This document shows, one piece after another, positions 46,297-54,607 of a DNA stretch of 64,000 nt (its first letter is position 1; every line of letters begins with the position of its first letter). Made by a program: the position numbers and the translations under genes. The stretch covers positions 124,001-188,000 of the forward strand of contig NZ_LXVY01000044.1 in assembly GCF_001650735.1 (NCBI RefSeq). Reading direction: 5' to 3'. This stretch comes from Sphingomonas sp. TDK1 (GTDB lineage Bacteria > Pseudomonadota > Alphaproteobacteria > Sphingomonadales > Sphingomonadaceae). The notes under the pieces are model-generated. The model had not been told where the DNA came from. It did no database searches and saw nothing but the letters and a program-made list of their open reading frames with translations.

Positions 46297-47229
46297 TTAT
46301 TGCGCGGCGCCGGCCCCCTCGGATGCCAGGCTCCACCAAGACAGCGTGTGGACGTCATGCGCGCTGGTCCACAGTCCCGTTCCGGCGAAGCGAAGCGCAC
46401 CGCTGCCGCTCGCCTTGCCCAGTCGCGCCAGGATCGTAAGCGATATGGGATCCACCTTCACGAAGGTCTGGTCGGCGGTGGTCCGCAACCATACCGCGCC
46501 CCCGCCGGTATCGATATCGCCGTAGAGCAGGTCCGTGCCCACCTTCACCCGGCCCGAAACCTCCACCGTGGCGGGATCGATCCGCGCAAGCGTGCCGTCC
46601 CCCTGTTCCTGCACCCACACCGCGCCTTCGCCCGCGGCAAGGAAGCCTGGCTGCTTGCCGAGCTTCGTGCGGCCGGTCACCGCGTTCGTGACTGGGTCGA
46701 TTCGCTGGAGGGATTGCTGGCCGCTGCTCACCGCCCAGAGTGCGCCCAACCCAAAGGCAAGATAATGCGTGCCCGGATCCACGGCGATCGATGCGACGAC
46801 GCGATTGTCCGCCGGATCCACGCGCGCGATCTTGCCGGCATTGTCGCTCGCCACCCAGATGGAACCCGCGCCCGCGACAACGTTCAGTTCGCCCGCCGGA
46901 TTGGCGATCCCTGTGGGAATCACCGCCAACAGCTTGGCGGTCTTGAGGTCGATTCGATTGAGCGTGCCTTCCTTGCAATCCGCTACCCAGAGCGCGCCGT
47001 CGGCGATCGCCATCGCGCCGCAAGGATGCGTCATCGCCACTTCGGCGAGCTTGCCGGTGCGTGACCAGCGTTCCACCCGCCCCTTGTTGGTAGCCCAGAC
47101 GCTGTCGCCATCCACCGCGAGGAAATCGGCGAAACCCGGCACGGCGAGCACCTGCGCTTCCTTGGGTTGCGGATCGGCAGCAGCGGGCGCAGCGGAGAGC
47201 AGCATGGCGAGCATCGGGATCCAGGCCAT
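46297..47229 (-). CDS. exported beta-propeller protein (Vgb/YVTN-like)
   Basis: 310-residue protein with a signal peptide (AWIPMLAMLLSAAPAAADPQ) and a series of about seven similar blade repeats (GDSVWATNKG, DGALWVADCKEGTLNRID, GAGSIWVASDNAGKIARVDP, GLGALWAVSSG, GEGAVWVQEQGDGTLARIDP), as in streptogramin-lyase-like and NHL propellers. I use the ATG at 47229, since the longer frame overlaps the upstream gene. Its role is unknown. It is 6 bases from the fatty-acid-hydroxylase-family gene and likely co-transcribed. Confidence 0.75.
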   Translation of the reverse strand: MAWIPMLAMLLSAAPAAADPQPKEAQVLAVPGFADFLAVDGDSVWATNKGRVERWSRTGKLAEVAMTHPCGAMAIADGALWVADCKEGTLNRIDLKTAKLLAVIPTGIANPAGELNVVAGAGSIWVASDNAGKIARVDPADNRVVASIAVDPGTHYLAFGLGALWAVSSGQQSLQRIDPVTNAVTGRTKLGKQPGFLAAGEGAVWVQEQGDGTLARIDPATVEVSGRVKVGTDLLYGDIDTGGGAVWLRTTADQTFVKVDPISLTILARLGKASGSGALRFAGTGLWTSAHDVHTLSWWSLASEGAGAAQ

Positions 47230-47234
47230 CGCGC

Positions 47235-48119
47235 TCAGCCTGCCGCCACGTCGGTGGTGATCGTCGAGCGCTGCTTCAGCCGCGCGAGGATCGGCTGGAA
47301 TGGAAACAGCCATTGCTCGCGGATCGACAGCCGCCGCCGCTCGTCCTGCCCGACGACCGAGGCCTCCCCCTCCTTGAAGGTGCCGAAGATGCGATCGAGC
47401 AGGATCAGCGAGTTGCCGTAATTGCAGCGCGTGTCCTCATAAGGCACCGAATGGTGCAGGCTGTGGTGGCGGATCGTGGTGAACACGAAGCTGTACCAGA
47501 TCGGCGGGTCCGAACGGACATTGGCGTGCGCGAAACCCGACACTACGCCCAGCACGCTCACCGCGCAGAAGATCGCGGTCAACTGCACATCGAACAGCGC
47601 CACGACGCTGAGACTGATCAGGAACAGCTCGATCGGATTGCCGACAAAGCCCTTCGCCGCATTAAGCTGGGTAATGTGATGGTGCGGTGCGTGGGTCAGC
47701 CAGAAGGGCGCCGAATTGTGCATCAGCCGATGCATCCAGTATTGGCCGAACTCGATCAGGAAGATCACCAGCGCGACCTGCGCCAGGAAGGGCCAGTGCA
47801 TCAGCCACGGCGTCGCGATGCCCAGCGACTGCTTGAGCGCGAGCAGCGGTGTATCGGCAAGCGCGCGGGAAACCCAGGAAATGGCGGTGGAGCCAAGCAC
47901 CACATAGAACAGATCGGTCCAGAACTCGCGCCAGCTCATCCGCCAGCCGGCATGCCGCTCGAACACGAATTCAAGCCCCTGGATGAACAGGGTAATCAGC
48001 GACGAGACGATCACGATCGTCCAGGGATTGGCCAAGATGGCCGCGGGCGCGAACGCCCAGAAGCAGACGACCGCCACCACGGTCATCGGCGGAATCAGGT
48101 TCACGAGCCCTTTGGTCAT
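47235..48119 (-). CDS. fatty acid hydroxylase / sterol desaturase family protein
   Basis: Integral membrane di-iron hydroxylase-like protein of 294 residues. The histidine motifs HRLMH, HAPHHH and HHSLHHS form the metal site of this family; three to four transmembrane helices are visible. The substrate is unknown (lipid, carotenoid or sterol-like). The ferredoxin nearby (43257-43577) could supply electrons, but this is inference. The ATG at 48119 (MTKGLVNLIPP) begins the first hydrophobic segment. Confidence 0.85.
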   Translation of the reverse strand: MTKGLVNLIPPMTVVAVVCFWAFAPAAILANPWTIVIVSSLITLFIQGLEFVFERHAGWRMSWREFWTDLFYVVLGSTAISWVSRALADTPLLALKQSLGIATPWLMHWPFLAQVALVIFLIEFGQYWMHRLMHNSAPFWLTHAPHHHITQLNAAKGFVGNPIELFLISLSVVALFDVQLTAIFCAVSVLGVVSGFAHANVRSDPPIWYSFVFTTIRHHSLHHSVPYEDTRCNYGNSLILLDRIFGTFKEGEASVVGQDERRRLSIREQWLFPFQPILARLKQRSTITTDVAAG

Positions 48120-48304
48120 ATGCTTTTTCGTCCCGATCGCTGGCGAAGCGGTGCCCAACGGCCCGCTTCTGCCTCTTTCGATCGGGAGCCTATGCAGGCG
48201 CGCGCGCCGGCACAGGTGTCCGAATGACGTAGCGGGCCCGAAGCCTCTGGCCACGCAGCCGTTTCAGGGCATGCGCAGCCGGAAAAGCGCCGCCCCGGGC
48301 CGGA

Positions 48305-48637
48305 TCAGCGAAGCGCTGCGACCTGCACGCCGCGAGGCTTGGCCGCCTGGGCGACACGCGATTCGATCTGGGTGCGGACCTGTTCGGCTACATCCGCGCG
48401 GCAGGCGCGGGCCCGCGCTTCGAGATCGGGATGGATGGTGGCGAGATTGTCGCCGCACACTGCGCGCGCAGCCTGATCCACGCGCGTGGCGAGGCGCTGC
48501 TGGCCATCGGCAGTCGCGAGATCGAGGCCGGCAAGGGTTAGCGTCGCGGAGGGCTTGCCGAAGCCAGTGTCGGTGGTGCCGGCGAAAGCGGCAGTGCTGA
48601 TCGAGAGAGCGGCGGCGGCCGCGACGAGCATCTTCAT
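48305..48637 (-). CDS. UrcA family protein
   Basis: 110-residue exported protein: signal peptide (MLVAAAAALSISTAAFA), then the UrcA domain (LTLAGLDLATADGQQRLATR, VDQAARAVCGD, RACRADVAEQVRTQIESRVA) with two conserved cysteines that may form a disulfide. UrcA proteins are small, common in sphingomonads and caulobacters and of unknown function. It stands alone, followed by a 185-base gap. Confidence 0.85.
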   Translation of the reverse strand: MKMLVAAAAALSISTAAFAGTTDTGFGKPSATLTLAGLDLATADGQQRLATRVDQAARAVCGDNLATIHPDLEARARACRADVAEQVRTQIESRVAQAAKPRGVQVAALR

Positions 48638-48845
48638 GGCAATCTCCTGCAACCAAACGCCGCCTCAACCGAGCGGTTGCAGCGCATCTAGTCACAGAAA
48701 ACACGGACGGCAAGTAAATTTACACCGAACAACCGACGATACTTCGGAAGCATCAACCTATCCAAAGTCCCGCAATGCAGCAACTGGTTATTACACTCTT
48801 ATCGCTTCTTCATACGAAAACCCAGGACTCTCCTGTTATTACACA

Positions 48846-49220
48846 TCAACGCGCGCGTACTACCAGCGAGGCCAACTCGGTCGCGTGACCCAGCAGGCCG
48901 ACCGGCAGTCGCACCTTTTCGTGCTGCTCAATCTGGCCATGCGCGTCGATGACGGCGACCGCGAGGCTTCGGGTATAGGGGAAGGCCCATTCCCGGACCG
49001 TCGCCACAGGCACCCGAACTTTCCAGCTTCTGCCGCCACTTGCCGGGACCAAACGATCGTTGATGCGGATCGTGGACGCCGTCGTGCTGCGCGCGCCGCG
49101 GATCAGCAGACAGTCCCCGGCGTCGCAACGGACCAGCTTGGCGCTGGGCAATGTCCCGGCATGTGCGGCAGGTGCCGCGAGCAGGGCGGTAGCCCATAGA
49201 AGGCGTGAGCGGAATCCCAT
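48846..49220 (-). CDS. small exported protein, unrecognised
   Basis: 124 residues with a clear signal peptide ending AHA. The mature part has two Cys (CDAGDC), the conserved-looking RGARSTTASTIRINDRLVPA, and no domain I recognise. The 19-bp motif shared with the TonB receptor gene lies 35-53 bases before the start. The AT-rich gap downstream (48660-48845) has no gene. Confidence 0.6.
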   Translation of the reverse strand: MGFRSRLLWATALLAAPAAHAGTLPSAKLVRCDAGDCLLIRGARSTTASTIRINDRLVPASGGRSWKVRVPVATVREWAFPYTRSLAVAVIDAHGQIEQHEKVRLPVGLLGHATELASLVVRAR

Positions 49221-49254
49221 GCCCGCAACGCTGGCGCTGCGCGCCGCAGCGCAC

Positions 49255-49273
49255 CATGAGGCGTTTGACGTAC
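49255..49273. promoter_or_regulatory. 19-bp motif upstream of the small exported protein
   Basis: CATGAGGCGTTTGACGTAC, one mismatch to the site at 46191-46209. It lies between the stop of the sulfotransferase gene and the start of the small exported protein. Confidence 0.5.
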
Positions 49274-49280
49274 GCGCCCT

Positions 49281-50825
49281 TTAGTCGACCGCAATCCCGC
49301 GCGCTTGGAAATAGGCGGCAACCGGCGCCAGCACGGCCTCGTGCCGCCGCCATCGCGCGACCGAATCGCGGTAAATCGGGCGACGGACCTGCGCGGCACT
49401 GGGGGTAGAAACCGCTCCACCCTGCGCGTGGAAATCGAGGCAGCGATCCGACCAGTCGAGCCCGCAATGTGCGAGCAGACGGCGCGTCGCATCTTCCTGA
49501 TCGGCGACGATGTCCTCGTAGCGAAGCTCCAGGATGCGCCCGGGCAGCGCCGTGCGCCACAGGGCCATCAGCCGCTCGAACCCGGCGACATAGGCGGCGA
49601 TGTCGAGCAGGTCGTAGCTATAGTCGTAGTAGCGCGAGCTGATCGCGAACAGGTTGCGGAAGTTCGCCAGCACCGTGTCCATCGGGTTGCGGCGCAGGCA
49701 GACGATCGCCGCGTTGGGCAGCGCCCGCGCGGCGACGCCGGCATAGTGGAAATTGCCTGGGAATTTGTCGACGAAACGCCGCTCGGGCATCCGCCGATGA
49801 TGCGCGGCGCGCGCCAGATAGTCGCGGCCGATCGCCCCCAGATCGCTGTTCGCCGCGGCATGCAGCGTCTCCGGATCAAGCACCGTGCGGCTGCGCGTGC
49901 CGGACGCCGCCTTCACCGCCAGCGGGAACGCCTGGAGCTCGCCGACGCTTTCCACCCTTGGGTGCGCGGCGAGGATGCGGTCGACCAGCGTCGTGCCGGT
50001 GCGTGGCATGCCGATGATGAGGATCGGCGCCTCGACAGGTGCGTCCGCAACCGGCGCAGCGGCGAAGGCCGGCCAGCTTCCCACGACCGCCTCCACGATT
50101 CCTGCGTCGCGCGCCGGATCGTAGCCGAGTGCCGCGCGGTGTTCGGCATTCACCTCCAGCAGGCACGCCAGCGCCTCGTCGCCGCGCCCGATATCCTCCA
50201 GCTCCTTGGCGAGCGCATAGCCGGTGAGCAGCCGGTCCGGGCCTCGCGTGCGCAGCTTCGCAGCCTGGAGTCTGACGACATGATTGCGCTCCGGCGCCTG
50301 CTTGCGCAGCCCGGCGAGCAGATGGTGCGCGCGCGCATCGTCGGGGCTGCGCGCGAGCAGCGTTTCCAGCGCCGCTTCGGCATCATCGACGCGACCGAGG
50401 AAGCTCAGCGTCGCCGCGTGGTTGTAGAGGAACTGATCGTTTTCCGGCGCCAGCGCCACCGCGACGTCGAAGTGCGGAAGTGCGGCCTCATGGTCGCCGA
50501 GCCGGGCATAGACGCAGCCGATGGTGTCGCGCGAAAGCGCGTCCGCGGGCGGGTCCGCCTCCGCCGCCACGAGCTGGGCAGCCGCATCGCCGTCGCGCCG
50601 GACCAGCGTGTAGAGCCGGGCGAGCTGCGCGCGATATTCGCCGCGCGGGGCTTCCGCCACCGCCGTCTCGATCTGCCGGATCGCCTCGCCGATCCGGCCC
50701 CGCTCCGCCGCGATCACGCCCAATAGGAAAATGGCATCGGCGGAAGGCAGCGCCGCCGAGGCCAGCCGCGCTGCCGAGTCGAGATCGCCTTGCTCCAGCG
50801 CCGCCCGCGCCGCCGCCGCGCTCAT
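49281..50825 (-). CDS. TPR-containing sulfotransferase family protein
   Basis: 514-residue protein. Residues 1-250 are TPR-like helical repeats; the C-terminal sulfotransferase domain (residues about 255-500) has the PAPS-binding P-loop-like IIGMPRTGTTLVDRILAAHP and the 3'-phosphate motif VCLRRNPMDTVLANFRN. Partner sulfate acceptors are unknown. The ATG at 50825 shares bases with the stop codon of the response regulator gene (ATGA), so its translation is coupled to a two-component system, suggesting a regulated modification. Confidence 0.85.
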   Translation of the reverse strand: MSAAAARAALEQGDLDSAARLASAALPSADAIFLLGVIAAERGRIGEAIRQIETAVAEAPRGEYRAQLARLYTLVRRDGDAAAQLVAAEADPPADALSRDTIGCVYARLGDHEAALPHFDVAVALAPENDQFLYNHAATLSFLGRVDDAEAALETLLARSPDDARAHHLLAGLRKQAPERNHVVRLQAAKLRTRGPDRLLTGYALAKELEDIGRGDEALACLLEVNAEHRAALGYDPARDAGIVEAVVGSWPAFAAAPVADAPVEAPILIIGMPRTGTTLVDRILAAHPRVESVGELQAFPLAVKAASGTRSRTVLDPETLHAAANSDLGAIGRDYLARAAHHRRMPERRFVDKFPGNFHYAGVAARALPNAAIVCLRRNPMDTVLANFRNLFAISSRYYDYSYDLLDIAAYVAGFERLMALWRTALPGRILELRYEDIVADQEDATRRLLAHCGLDWSDRCLDFHAQGGAVSTPSAAQVRRPIYRDSVARWRRHEAVLAPVAAYFQARGIAVD

Positions 50826-51739
50826 CCGGCGAGCGTCGCCACGGCGATGGCCGTCGCCGACGCGCGATTCTCGACACCCATCTTCTGGAAGATCTGTTCG
50901 AGATGCTTGTTCACGGTACGCGGGCTGATCTCCAGGATCTCGCTGATCTCGCGGTTCTGCTTGCCCCGGCTGAGCCACACCAGCACCTCCGCCTCGCGCG
51001 AGGTGAGGCCGTGGCGCTCGGCGAGGACGCGTTCGGCATCGCCTTCGCGCTTCTCGGTCAGGCGGAACAGCCATTCGCGCGCGCTGGTCTGGCGGAGAAA
51101 GCTGCACTGCAGCGTGCTGTTGCCGATCTGCAGCGTCGCCTGCGCGCCGGATGGCACCGCCGGATCCTGCAGACGCCGGACGATCGCGGCGAGTTCGTCG
51201 GGCAGGTCCAGCGCGCGCGGCGACCAATCGGGGAACAGCCGCTCGATCGTATCGGCGGCGAGCGGCGTCAGCCAGCCCGTCTGTCCCTCGGCATCTACCG
51301 CGAAAGACGGCCTGCCCGCTGTGTCGAGTGCAAGCTGACTGCTCTGCGCGATTCGGGCGTTGGCAAGGTGCACCGAAACGCGCGCCAGCAGCTCGTCGAC
51401 CACGATCGGCTTGTGGACATAATCGACCGCCCCGGCGTCGAGCCCGCGCACGACATGCTCGCTTTCGGTCAGTCCGGTCATGAAGATCACCGGCACATGG
51501 CGGAAGCGGCCGTCCTGCTTGATCCGCCGCGTGGTGCTGAAGCCGTCGAGCCCGGGCATCACCGCGTCCATCAGGATCAGGTCAGGCGTGCCATGCTCCA
51601 GCAGCTCCAGCGCGGCGAGGCCATCGATCGCGATCAGCACGGTCATCCCCGCCTGCTCCAGCGTCGCGGTGAGGAAGCGGAGCGATTCGGGGGTGTCGTC
51701 CACCACCAGGATCGTGGCGCCGGGATCGCTAGCCGACAT
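50822..51739 (-). CDS. response regulator with LuxR-type DNA-binding domain
   Basis: 305-residue regulator. The receiver domain has VVDDTPES, phospho-acceptor Asp58 (LILMDAVMPG) and Lys109 region (DYVHKPI). A 100-residue linker domain follows, then the C-terminal LuxR HTH (LTSREAEVLVWLSRGKQNRE, SPRTVNKHLEQIFQKMGV). It overlaps the kinase gene by 11 bases and the sulfotransferase gene by four. Confidence 0.9.
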   Translation of the reverse strand: MSASDPGATILVVDDTPESLRFLTATLEQAGMTVLIAIDGLAALELLEHGTPDLILMDAVMPGLDGFSTTRRIKQDGRFRHVPVIFMTGLTESEHVVRGLDAGAVDYVHKPIVVDELLARVSVHLANARIAQSSQLALDTAGRPSFAVDAEGQTGWLTPLAADTIERLFPDWSPRALDLPDELAAIVRRLQDPAVPSGAQATLQIGNSTLQCSFLRQTSAREWLFRLTEKREGDAERVLAERHGLTSREAEVLVWLSRGKQNREISEILEISPRTVNKHLEQIFQKMGVENRASATAIAVATLAG

Positions 51740-53291
51740 CGTCGAGCGTCCTTGCCAGCCCGCGCAGATCGAACGCCTCCAGCATCGGCCGCAGCCGCGC
51801 GACGAGATCGGCGCTTTCGGGGACGTCCCTCTCCAGAGTCACGAGTGTCGTTTCGATTCCACGCACATGCCCGAGCTTCATAAAGCGGCGCAGCGCATCG
51901 AGATAGGGTGCGGCCGACTCGGGCAGTGCCATCGGTGGACGGGGCGGCGCGGCGGCCGCTTCGGCATCCTCGACGATCCAGTCGAGCCCCAGCTGGCGGG
52001 CGATCATGTCGAGCAGCGCATCGAGATCGACCGGCTTGGTGAGGAAGGCGTCGTGCGCGCGGCGGCCGTCGCGACCGGCATGGAATTCATGCGCATTGGC
52101 CGAGACCATCACGATCCGCAGGGCGGGGCCAAATCGCGCGCGGAGCTGCTCGGCGACATCCCAGCCGCTGGTGCCCGGCATCTGGATGTCGAGCAGCACG
52201 AGATCGGGCGAGCAATGTTCGGCAAGCGCGAGACCTGCGGTACCGCCGCTCGCCTCGAACACCGAGAAGCCGAGCGGGCGCAGCAGATGGTTGACCACCG
52301 TGGTCTGCGCCGGGCTGTCGTCGATCACGAGGATCGTCTTCTGCGGTCCCTGATAGCCGGTGACGCGGCGATAGGCGGCCGCACCCGCCGGCGCCTCGAT
52401 CGGCTCGGGCAGGAGCAGGCGGAGCAGGAAGCTGCTGCCCTTGCCCAGCTCGCTCGTCACCGTCACCTCGCCGCCGAGAATGCGCGCCAACACGCGGGTG
52501 ATCGCCAGGCCCAGGCCAATACCCGGCTGCATCACGGTATCGGGCGCGCGACCGCGCTCGAACGGCTCGAAAATGCGTTCCAGGTCCTCGGGCGGAATGC
52601 CCGGACCGGTGTCACGCACCTCGATCGCCGCGCTCTGGCTGCGATAGCGCACCGTGAGCGTCGCGCCGCCCTGCTCGGTATATTTGATCGCGTTGGACAG
52701 CAGGTTGATCAGGATCTGCCGCAGCCTTTTCTCATCGGTGCGGACATAGGCGGGCAGCCGCCCTTCGACCACATAGTCGAGCGACAGCCCCTTGGCCGAG
52801 GCCTGGACGCGGAACATCTCCACCACCTGGTCGAGCAGCGCGGGCAGCCGCACCAGTTCCTGCCGCACCTGCAGCACGCCGCTTTCGACGCGCGAGATGT
52901 CGAGCAGGCCCTCGACCAGGTTGGTCAGATGCTCGGCCGAGCGGCGGATCACCCCGCCCGCCTCGCGCGGTGGAATCGAGTCGCCGCGTTCGAGCAATTG
53001 GGCATAGCCATAGATGGCGTTGAGCGGCGAGCGGATCTCGTGGCTGACCGCGACGAGGTAGCGCGTCTTGGCGGCATTGGCCGCTTCCGCTGCGTCCTTG
53101 GCCTTGGCCAGCGCCGCTTCGGTTTCCCGGTGGGCTGCGATCTCGGCGCAGAGCCGCTCGGTCTGCGCCCGATTCGCCTCCTCCGCGGCGCGGTGGCCCG
53201 CGCGCGCCCTCAGGAACAGCCGGACAAAGGTCGCGGCGACGGCGAGCGCGAGCCCCAGGCAGATCGTCCCAAGAATGCGCGCCATCGCCAT
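51729..53291 (-). CDS. hybrid sensor histidine kinase without sensor domain
   Basis: 520 residues: one N-terminal transmembrane helix (about 5-27), a coiled coil (about 30-75), HisKA with VSHEIRSPLNAIYGY (His84), ATPase motifs ILINLLSNAIKYT, DTGPGIPPEDLERIFEPFER and GIGLGLAITRVL, then a receiver (ILVIDDSPAQ, LVLLDIQMPG) and a C-terminal helical tail. No periplasmic or PAS sensor domain is visible, so the signal probably comes through a partner or the membrane. It is divergent from the guanidine/urea operon. Confidence 0.9.
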   Translation of the reverse strand: MAMARILGTICLGLALAVAATFVRLFLRARAGHRAAEEANRAQTERLCAEIAAHRETEAALAKAKDAAEAANAAKTRYLVAVSHEIRSPLNAIYGYAQLLERGDSIPPREAGGVIRRSAEHLTNLVEGLLDISRVESGVLQVRQELVRLPALLDQVVEMFRVQASAKGLSLDYVVEGRLPAYVRTDEKRLRQILINLLSNAIKYTEQGGATLTVRYRSQSAAIEVRDTGPGIPPEDLERIFEPFERGRAPDTVMQPGIGLGLAITRVLARILGGEVTVTSELGKGSSFLLRLLLPEPIEAPAGAAAYRRVTGYQGPQKTILVIDDSPAQTTVVNHLLRPLGFSVFEASGGTAGLALAEHCSPDLVLLDIQMPGTSGWDVAEQLRARFGPALRIVMVSANAHEFHAGRDGRRAHDAFLTKPVDLDALLDMIARQLGLDWIVEDAEAAAAPPRPPMALPESAAPYLDALRRFMKLGHVRGIETTLVTLERDVPESADLVARLRPMLEAFDLRGLARTLDDVG

Positions 53292-53391
53292 GCCGCTTCA
53301 GCCCCTTCGCCTGCAAGGACGCGCGGCGGCGGCGCCCCGAAACCGGGGCTCGTCAGTGCCTGAATGACGCATTGCAGCATCACGATTTGGG

Positions 53392-53421
53392 GTGACACAT
53401 GCCATACGACATGCCTATAAG
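53392..53421 (+). promoter_or_regulatory. predicted promoter of the guanidine/urea operon
   Basis: GTGACA (53392-53397) and TATAAG (53416-53421) with an 18-base spacer resemble a sigma70 promoter. The predicted start site near 53428 would fall inside the NikR-like operator. The 223-base gap to the kinase gene shows no guanidine-I riboswitch. Confidence 0.45.
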
Positions 53422-53427
53422 TCGTAT
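53404..53427. promoter_or_regulatory. 24-bp dyad over the -10 box
   Basis: ATACGAC and GTCGTAT are perfect complements separated by ATGCCTATAA. It overlaps the predicted -10 box and the NikR-like site; it could bind a second regulator, for example the neighbouring LuxR-type response regulator. Confidence 0.4.
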
Positions 53428-53451
53428 TACTGGATTGAGCAAACGTAATAT
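53424..53451. promoter_or_regulatory. NikR-type operator site 1
   Basis: GTATTAC-N14-GTAATAT, 28 bp in total, the same length and half-site spacing as the NikR operator (six-base half-sites, 16-base spacer). A second copy with identical spacing lies before the regulator gene (56176-56203). It covers the predicted transcription start, the position expected for a repressor. Confidence 0.65.
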
Positions 53452-53514
53452 CGGGCGCGACCATCCGGCGGCTGAAATTCGCGCTTTCTCGCGCTGCGAA
53501 GATGGGGGTCGATC

Positions 53515-54594
53515 ATGGCAAAATGGGTATCGAAGGCGCGGATCGCAGTAGCGGCGGCGGCGATGCTGGCGACGGCGTCGTGCGGCGGTAGCGGCAGTGC
53601 ACCAAAGGCGCGGACCGAGTTCAATATCGGCTGGTCGATCTATGCGGGCTGGATGCCCTGGCCCTATGCCGAACAGGCCGGCATCGTGAAGAAATGGGCC
53701 GACAAATACGGCGTGAAGATCCACTTCACCCAGGTCAACGATTACGTCGAATCGGTGAACCAGTTCAACGCCGGCAAGCTCGACGGCGTGACCGTCACCA
53801 ACATGGACGCGCTCACCATCCCCGCCGCGGGCGGCAAGGATACCAGCGCGATCATCCTGGGCGACTATTCGAACGGCAATGACGGCATCGTCCTCAAGAA
53901 CGCCAAGAGCCTGGCGGACATCAAGGGCCGCACCGTCTATCTCGTCGAGCTGTCGGTCTCGCACTATCTGCTCGCGCGCGGCCTCTCCACGGTCGGGCTG
54001 CAGCTCTCGGACGTGAAGACGGTCAACACCTCGGACGCGGACATCGTCGGCGCCTTCGCCAACCCCGCCGCCACCGCCGTCGTCACCTGGAACCCGCAGC
54101 TGACCGAAGTCGCCAAGCTCCCCGGCGCGACCAAGGTGTTCGATTCGAGCCAGATCCCCGCCGAGATCCTCGACCTGCTCGCGGTCGACACCGCGACGCT
54201 CAAGGCCAATCCCAACCTCGGCAAGGCGCTGGCAGGCATCTGGTACGAGACGATCCAGCTGATGCAGAAGAAGGACGCCGCTGGCGCCGCCGCCCGCGCG
54301 GCGATGGCCAAGCTCGCCGGCGCGACTCCGCAGGCGTTCGACGCGCAGCTCACTACCACCCATCTCTACGGCACGCCGCAGGATGCCGTGGCGGCGGTCA
54401 AGTCGCCGGCGATCGGTGCCACCATGGTGAAGGTGCGCGACTTCAGCTTCTCCAAGGGGCTGTTCGGCCAGGGTGCCAAGTCGGCGGATGCGATCGGCAT
54501 ATCGGTGCCGGGCAAGACGATCGGCGACGCGAACAACGTGAAGCTGCGCTTCGACCCGACCTATATGGAGCTGGCCGCGGCCGGCAAGCTCTGA
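53515..54594 (+). CDS. ABC substrate-binding lipoprotein, urea/guanidine-type (NitT/TauT-like)
   Basis: 359-residue lipoprotein: signal peptide with lipobox ATASC, then the NitT/TauT-like two-lobed fold (EFNIGWSIYAGWMPWPYAEQ, QFNAGKLDGVTVTNMDALTI). It belongs to the family annotated as putative urea ABC transporter next to urea-carboxylase genes; in guanidine clusters the substrate is probably guanidine. First gene of the operon and 13 bases before the permease gene. Confidence 0.85.
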   Translation: MAKWVSKARIAVAAAAMLATASCGGSGSAPKARTEFNIGWSIYAGWMPWPYAEQAGIVKKWADKYGVKIHFTQVNDYVESVNQFNAGKLDGVTVTNMDALTIPAAGGKDTSAIILGDYSNGNDGIVLKNAKSLADIKGRTVYLVELSVSHYLLARGLSTVGLQLSDVKTVNTSDADIVGAFANPAATAVVTWNPQLTEVAKLPGATKVFDSSQIPAEILDLLAVDTATLKANPNLGKALAGIWYETIQLMQKKDAAGAAARAAMAKLAGATPQAFDAQLTTTHLYGTPQDAVAAVKSPAIGATMVKVRDFSFSKGLFGQGAKSADAIGISVPGKTIGDANNVKLRFDPTYMELAAAGKL

Positions 54595-54607
54595 GGACGG
54601 TTCGCGC

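Noticed and set aside
49300..50726. Long plus-strand open frames antisense to the sulfotransferase
   Set aside because: Typical high-GC shadow frames without domain motifs; the minus-strand frame has clear sulfotransferase motifs.
53364..53514. Possible guanidine-I (ykkC) riboswitch before the guanidine/urea operon
   Set aside because: None of the conserved guanidine-I blocks were found; the region instead shows a promoter, a dyad and a NikR-type operator.
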